From: DATDYW01 sp044375695 | GTDB taxonomy: Bacteria; Patescibacteriota; Minisyncoccia; Phycocordibacterales; JAACPR01 | Assembly: GCA_044375695.1 (NCBI GenBank) | Contig: JBILMG010000034.1 | Coordinates: forward strand, 1-7,918 | Direction of reading: 5' to 3' | DNA length: 7,918 nucleotides | Shown: positions 6,547 through 7,918 of the stretch, in pieces | How the letters are laid out: each line of letters begins with the position of its first letter | Position numbering within the stretch: the first letter of the stretch is position 1 | Notes under the pieces: generated by a model | What the model was told of the DNA's origin: nothing | Database searches by the model: none | What the model saw: the letters and a program-made list of their open reading frames with translations, nothing else | Program-made: the position numbers and the translations under genes

Positions 6547-6547
6547 T
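6542..6547 (+). promoter_or_regulatory. Extended -10 element of a leaderless promoter for the secreted-protein/pilin unit
   Basis: CATAAT (5 of 6 to consensus) is preceded by TGG (6539-6541), giving the TGN extended -10 arrangement that can compensate for a missing -35 box. It ends 6 bases before the GTG at 6554, so the predicted transcription start is the G of the start codon. The box overlaps the TAA stop codon of the upstream gene (6544-6546). Confidence 0.65.
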
Positions 6548-6553
6548 AGCCGC

Positions 6554-7702
6554 GTGAAGAGATACGCACCGGCCGTCGCGTCCATTCTCATCCTGGCGCC
6601 GCTCTTTGCCGGAGCCGCCACCTCGACAACCCCCACCGTTTTCAATTTCGACGGAGGGGTCTTCGATTTTGCCTCGACGCCAAAGCAGGCGGTCGAGGAA
6701 CCTAAGACCTCGTCGGTTTCGTCGGGCATTCCTGCCGGAGTGGTAGAGCAGGTGACCGTAACCATGCTCCCGAGCATGCCGAAGCCCGGGCAGGCCGTTT
6801 CCATCCGGGTAGACAGCTACTCCTCGAACCTCAACAAAGCCTACGTCACCTGGACGAACAACGGGGAGGTTTTCGCCGAGGGTACCGGCGTGGTGGCGGT
6901 AACGTTCTTCGCCCCGAAGGCCGGCCAGAAGTCAGACATCGTCATGACCGCCCAAAAGCCTGAGGGAGGCACGGTCACCAAGAAAGTCACCGTTGCTCCA
7001 GCCGACCTCGACCTAACCTACGAAGCGGAAACGTACACCCCTCCCTTTTTCCAGGGTAGGGCAGAGTTCACCAACAGCTCCCGCGTCCGCGTGGTCGCCA
7101 TCCCAAAGTTCATCAACCCCGAAACCGGGATTGAAATTCCAGCATCGGACCTCGTGTACACGTGGCGCATCGACGGAACGGTAGCCCAGGAAATCTCGGG
7201 GTACGGCCGCTACTTTGCGGACCTTACAGGCAAGCTTGTTTCGCGAGGGCTCAACGTCGAGGTAGACGTCGAGGCTATAGAGTCACCCCTCCAGGCGCGG
7301 GCAAAAATCCTGGTCAAAGACTCTCAGCCGGACATTGCCGTGTACGAAGATCACCCCCTCTACGGCGTCATCTTCGAGAGGGCGGTCGACGCGGAGAGCA
7401 GCTACCCGGTAGCGGAAAATGAGGTTTCGTTGCTCGCGGTGCCGTATTCCATGGACATCGCCGGCATCAATGATCCCCGGGCAACCTTTAGCTGGCTCAC
7501 CGAGCAGGGGAAAGGCCCAGCGGCGCCGGTCGTGACGTTCCGACCAGAACCTGGAGCCACCGGCCTCGCCGGCGCGTCCATTAAAATCAACCACCAGAAC
7601 TTCGCCCAGTACACGAGCCAGTCGGTAACCCTCAAATTTGGAGACACCGGCGCCATGCCGGGCGTCGCCAGCACCACCTCGAGCGGCAACTACACGCTAT
7701 GA
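6554..7702 (+). CDS. Secreted beta-rich (Ig/PKD-like) protein of the T4SS/pilus locus
   Basis: Residues 1-21 look like a Sec signal peptide (KRY, then a hydrophobic core, then LFAGA-A as a probable signal peptidase I site). There is no lipobox cysteine, and the mature chain appears to lack cysteine altogether. A low-complexity linker (about 23-62) leads to beta-strand-rich modules: about 65-147 (VSIRVDSYSSNLNKAYVTWTNNG motif, 82-104), about 156-254 (YEAETYTPPFFQG, then LVYTWRIDG, 200-208) and about 259-363 (YEDHPLYGVIFERAVD, then TFSWLTEQG). The W-x(1-3)-[ND]G pattern recurs at the same place in the first two modules, as in Ig-like/PKD folds; the third has a related SWLTEQG. From memory, similar proteins sit in Parcubacteria T4SS/pilin loci. 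It is probably exported and surface-exposed, anchoring or decorating the apparatus (inference). It ends with TGA overlapping the ATG of the pilin-like gene. GTG is chosen because it yields the signal peptide exactly and fits the promoter. Confidence 0.88.
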   Translation: MKRYAPAVASILILAPLFAGAATSTTPTVFNFDGGVFDFASTPKQAVEEPKTSSVSSGIPAGVVEQVTVTMLPSMPKPGQAVSIRVDSYSSNLNKAYVTWTNNGEVFAEGTGVVAVTFFAPKAGQKSDIVMTAQKPEGGTVTKKVTVAPADLDLTYEAETYTPPFFQGRAEFTNSSRVRVVAIPKFINPETGIEIPASDLVYTWRIDGTVAQEISGYGRYFADLTGKLVSRGLNVEVDVEAIESPLQARAKILVKDSQPDIAVYEDHPLYGVIFERAVDAESSYPVAENEVSLLAVPYSMDIAGINDPRATFSWLTEQGKGPAAPVVTFRPEPGATGLAGASIKINHQNFAQYTSQSVTLKFGDTGAMPGVASTTSSGNYTL

Positions 7703-7918
7703 GGTTCCTGGGTCTAGTCTTCGCGACGCTTGCGCCGTCGGTGGCTTACGCGAACGTGGTCTCCATCGCCCCCCAGAAAATCATCGACGCTGTCGGCGTG
7801 CCGAAGGGCGACGGGTTCGCGGGGTACCTCTCGGCCATGTACGGGGCGGGGGTGGCGGGGGTGGCGGTCATCGCCGTCGTCATGATCGTCTGGGGCGCCA
7901 TCCAGGTGTTCGGCGAGT
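7699..7918 (+). CDS. VirB2/TrbC pilin-like membrane protein (3'-partial)
   Basis: The visible 73 residues begin MRFLGLVFATLAPSVAYANVV, a Sec signal peptide with a probable AYA-N cleavage site at 18/19. After a short segment (IAPQKIIDAVGVPKG) comes YLSAMYGAGVAGVAVIAVV followed by MIVWGAIQVFGE, a hydrophobic helix (about 45-70). A signal peptide, Y-x-x-x-Y near the first helix and an Ile/Val/Gly-rich helix fit VirB2/TrbC-like pilin subunits as found in CPR loci. A second helix, expected in that family, would lie beyond the right edge. The start ATG overlaps the preceding TGA (ATGA), so translational coupling to the secreted protein is likely; no Shine-Dalgarno sequence is visible. The frame is open to the window edge. 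The family assignment is moderate because half the protein may be missing. Confidence 0.8.
   Translation, partial: MRFLGLVFATLAPSVAYANVVSIAPQKIIDAVGVPKGDGFAGYLSAMYGAGVAGVAVIAVVMIVWGAIQVFGE

Noticed and set aside
6307..6804. 165-aa minus-strand open frame across the 6546/6554 junction
   Set aside because: It opposes two well-supported plus-strand genes and has Arg/Ala low-complexity content with no domain.
7700..7702. Possible recoded TGA (code 25, as in Gracilibacteria/SR1)
   Set aside because: This TGA forms a classic ATGA overlap with a signal-peptide-bearing gene. Reading it as glycine would add only four further codons before a TAG, and no other internal TGA interrupts a gene.

Overview
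The window is GC-rich (by eye roughly 60%; not counted), and every supported gene lies on the plus strand. The gene content matches the type IV secretion (T4SS)-like locus that recurs in Patescibacteria/CPR genomes, especially Parcubacteria. In order: a VirB6/TrbL-like polytopic membrane protein, a small acidic Ala/Pro-rich protein, a PrgI-family membrane protein, a stand-alone TraC/VirB4-N-terminal-like protein, a VirB4-type ATPase, an unrecognised membrane protein, a secreted beta-rich protein and a VirB2/pilin-like protein. The lineage call rests on remembered family resemblance and synteny; no search was run. The GC content would suit one of the higher-GC Parcubacteria lineages. The standard bacterial code fits: all three stop codons are used, including a TGA in an ATGA gene overlap.

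Layout. Positions 1-1931 hold the VirB6/TrbL-like gene, cut at the left edge. A 33-nt gap leads to an unknown 221-aa gene (1965-2630), closed by a perfect 21-bp inverted repeat that looks like a bidirectional intrinsic terminator (2630-2675). The PrgI-like gene (2728-3207) is followed by a 10-bp GC hairpin (3221-3250) that runs into the next promoter. A tight unit of three genes follows with 3-nt gaps: TraC-like (3265-3885), VirB4 (3889-5745) and a membrane protein (5749-6546). The last unit is a secreted Ig-like protein (6554-7702) overlapping by ATGA a pilin-like gene (7699 onward) that runs off the right edge. No tRNA, rRNA, CRISPR array or insertion sequence was seen, and no gene-free stretch exceeds 300 bases.

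How the parts would work together (inference from T4SS biology): VirB4 is the cytoplasmic-face motor, with the TraC-like protein supplying a domain normally fused to its N-terminus. PrgI-like and VirB6-like proteins would form the inner-membrane platform, the pilin-like protein a surface filament or channel subunit, and the secreted beta-rich protein a surface-exposed part. No relaxase, coupling protein or VirB11 ATPase is visible here, so DNA conjugation cannot be claimed from this window.

The most striking non-coding signal is promoter geometry. Four genes have a TATAAT-like hexamer ending 6 or 7 bases before the start codon, which places the expected transcription start on, or one base before, the A or G of the start codon. 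No gene with a visible start has a convincing Shine-Dalgarno sequence. This points to leaderless transcription units, with translational coupling inside the operons.
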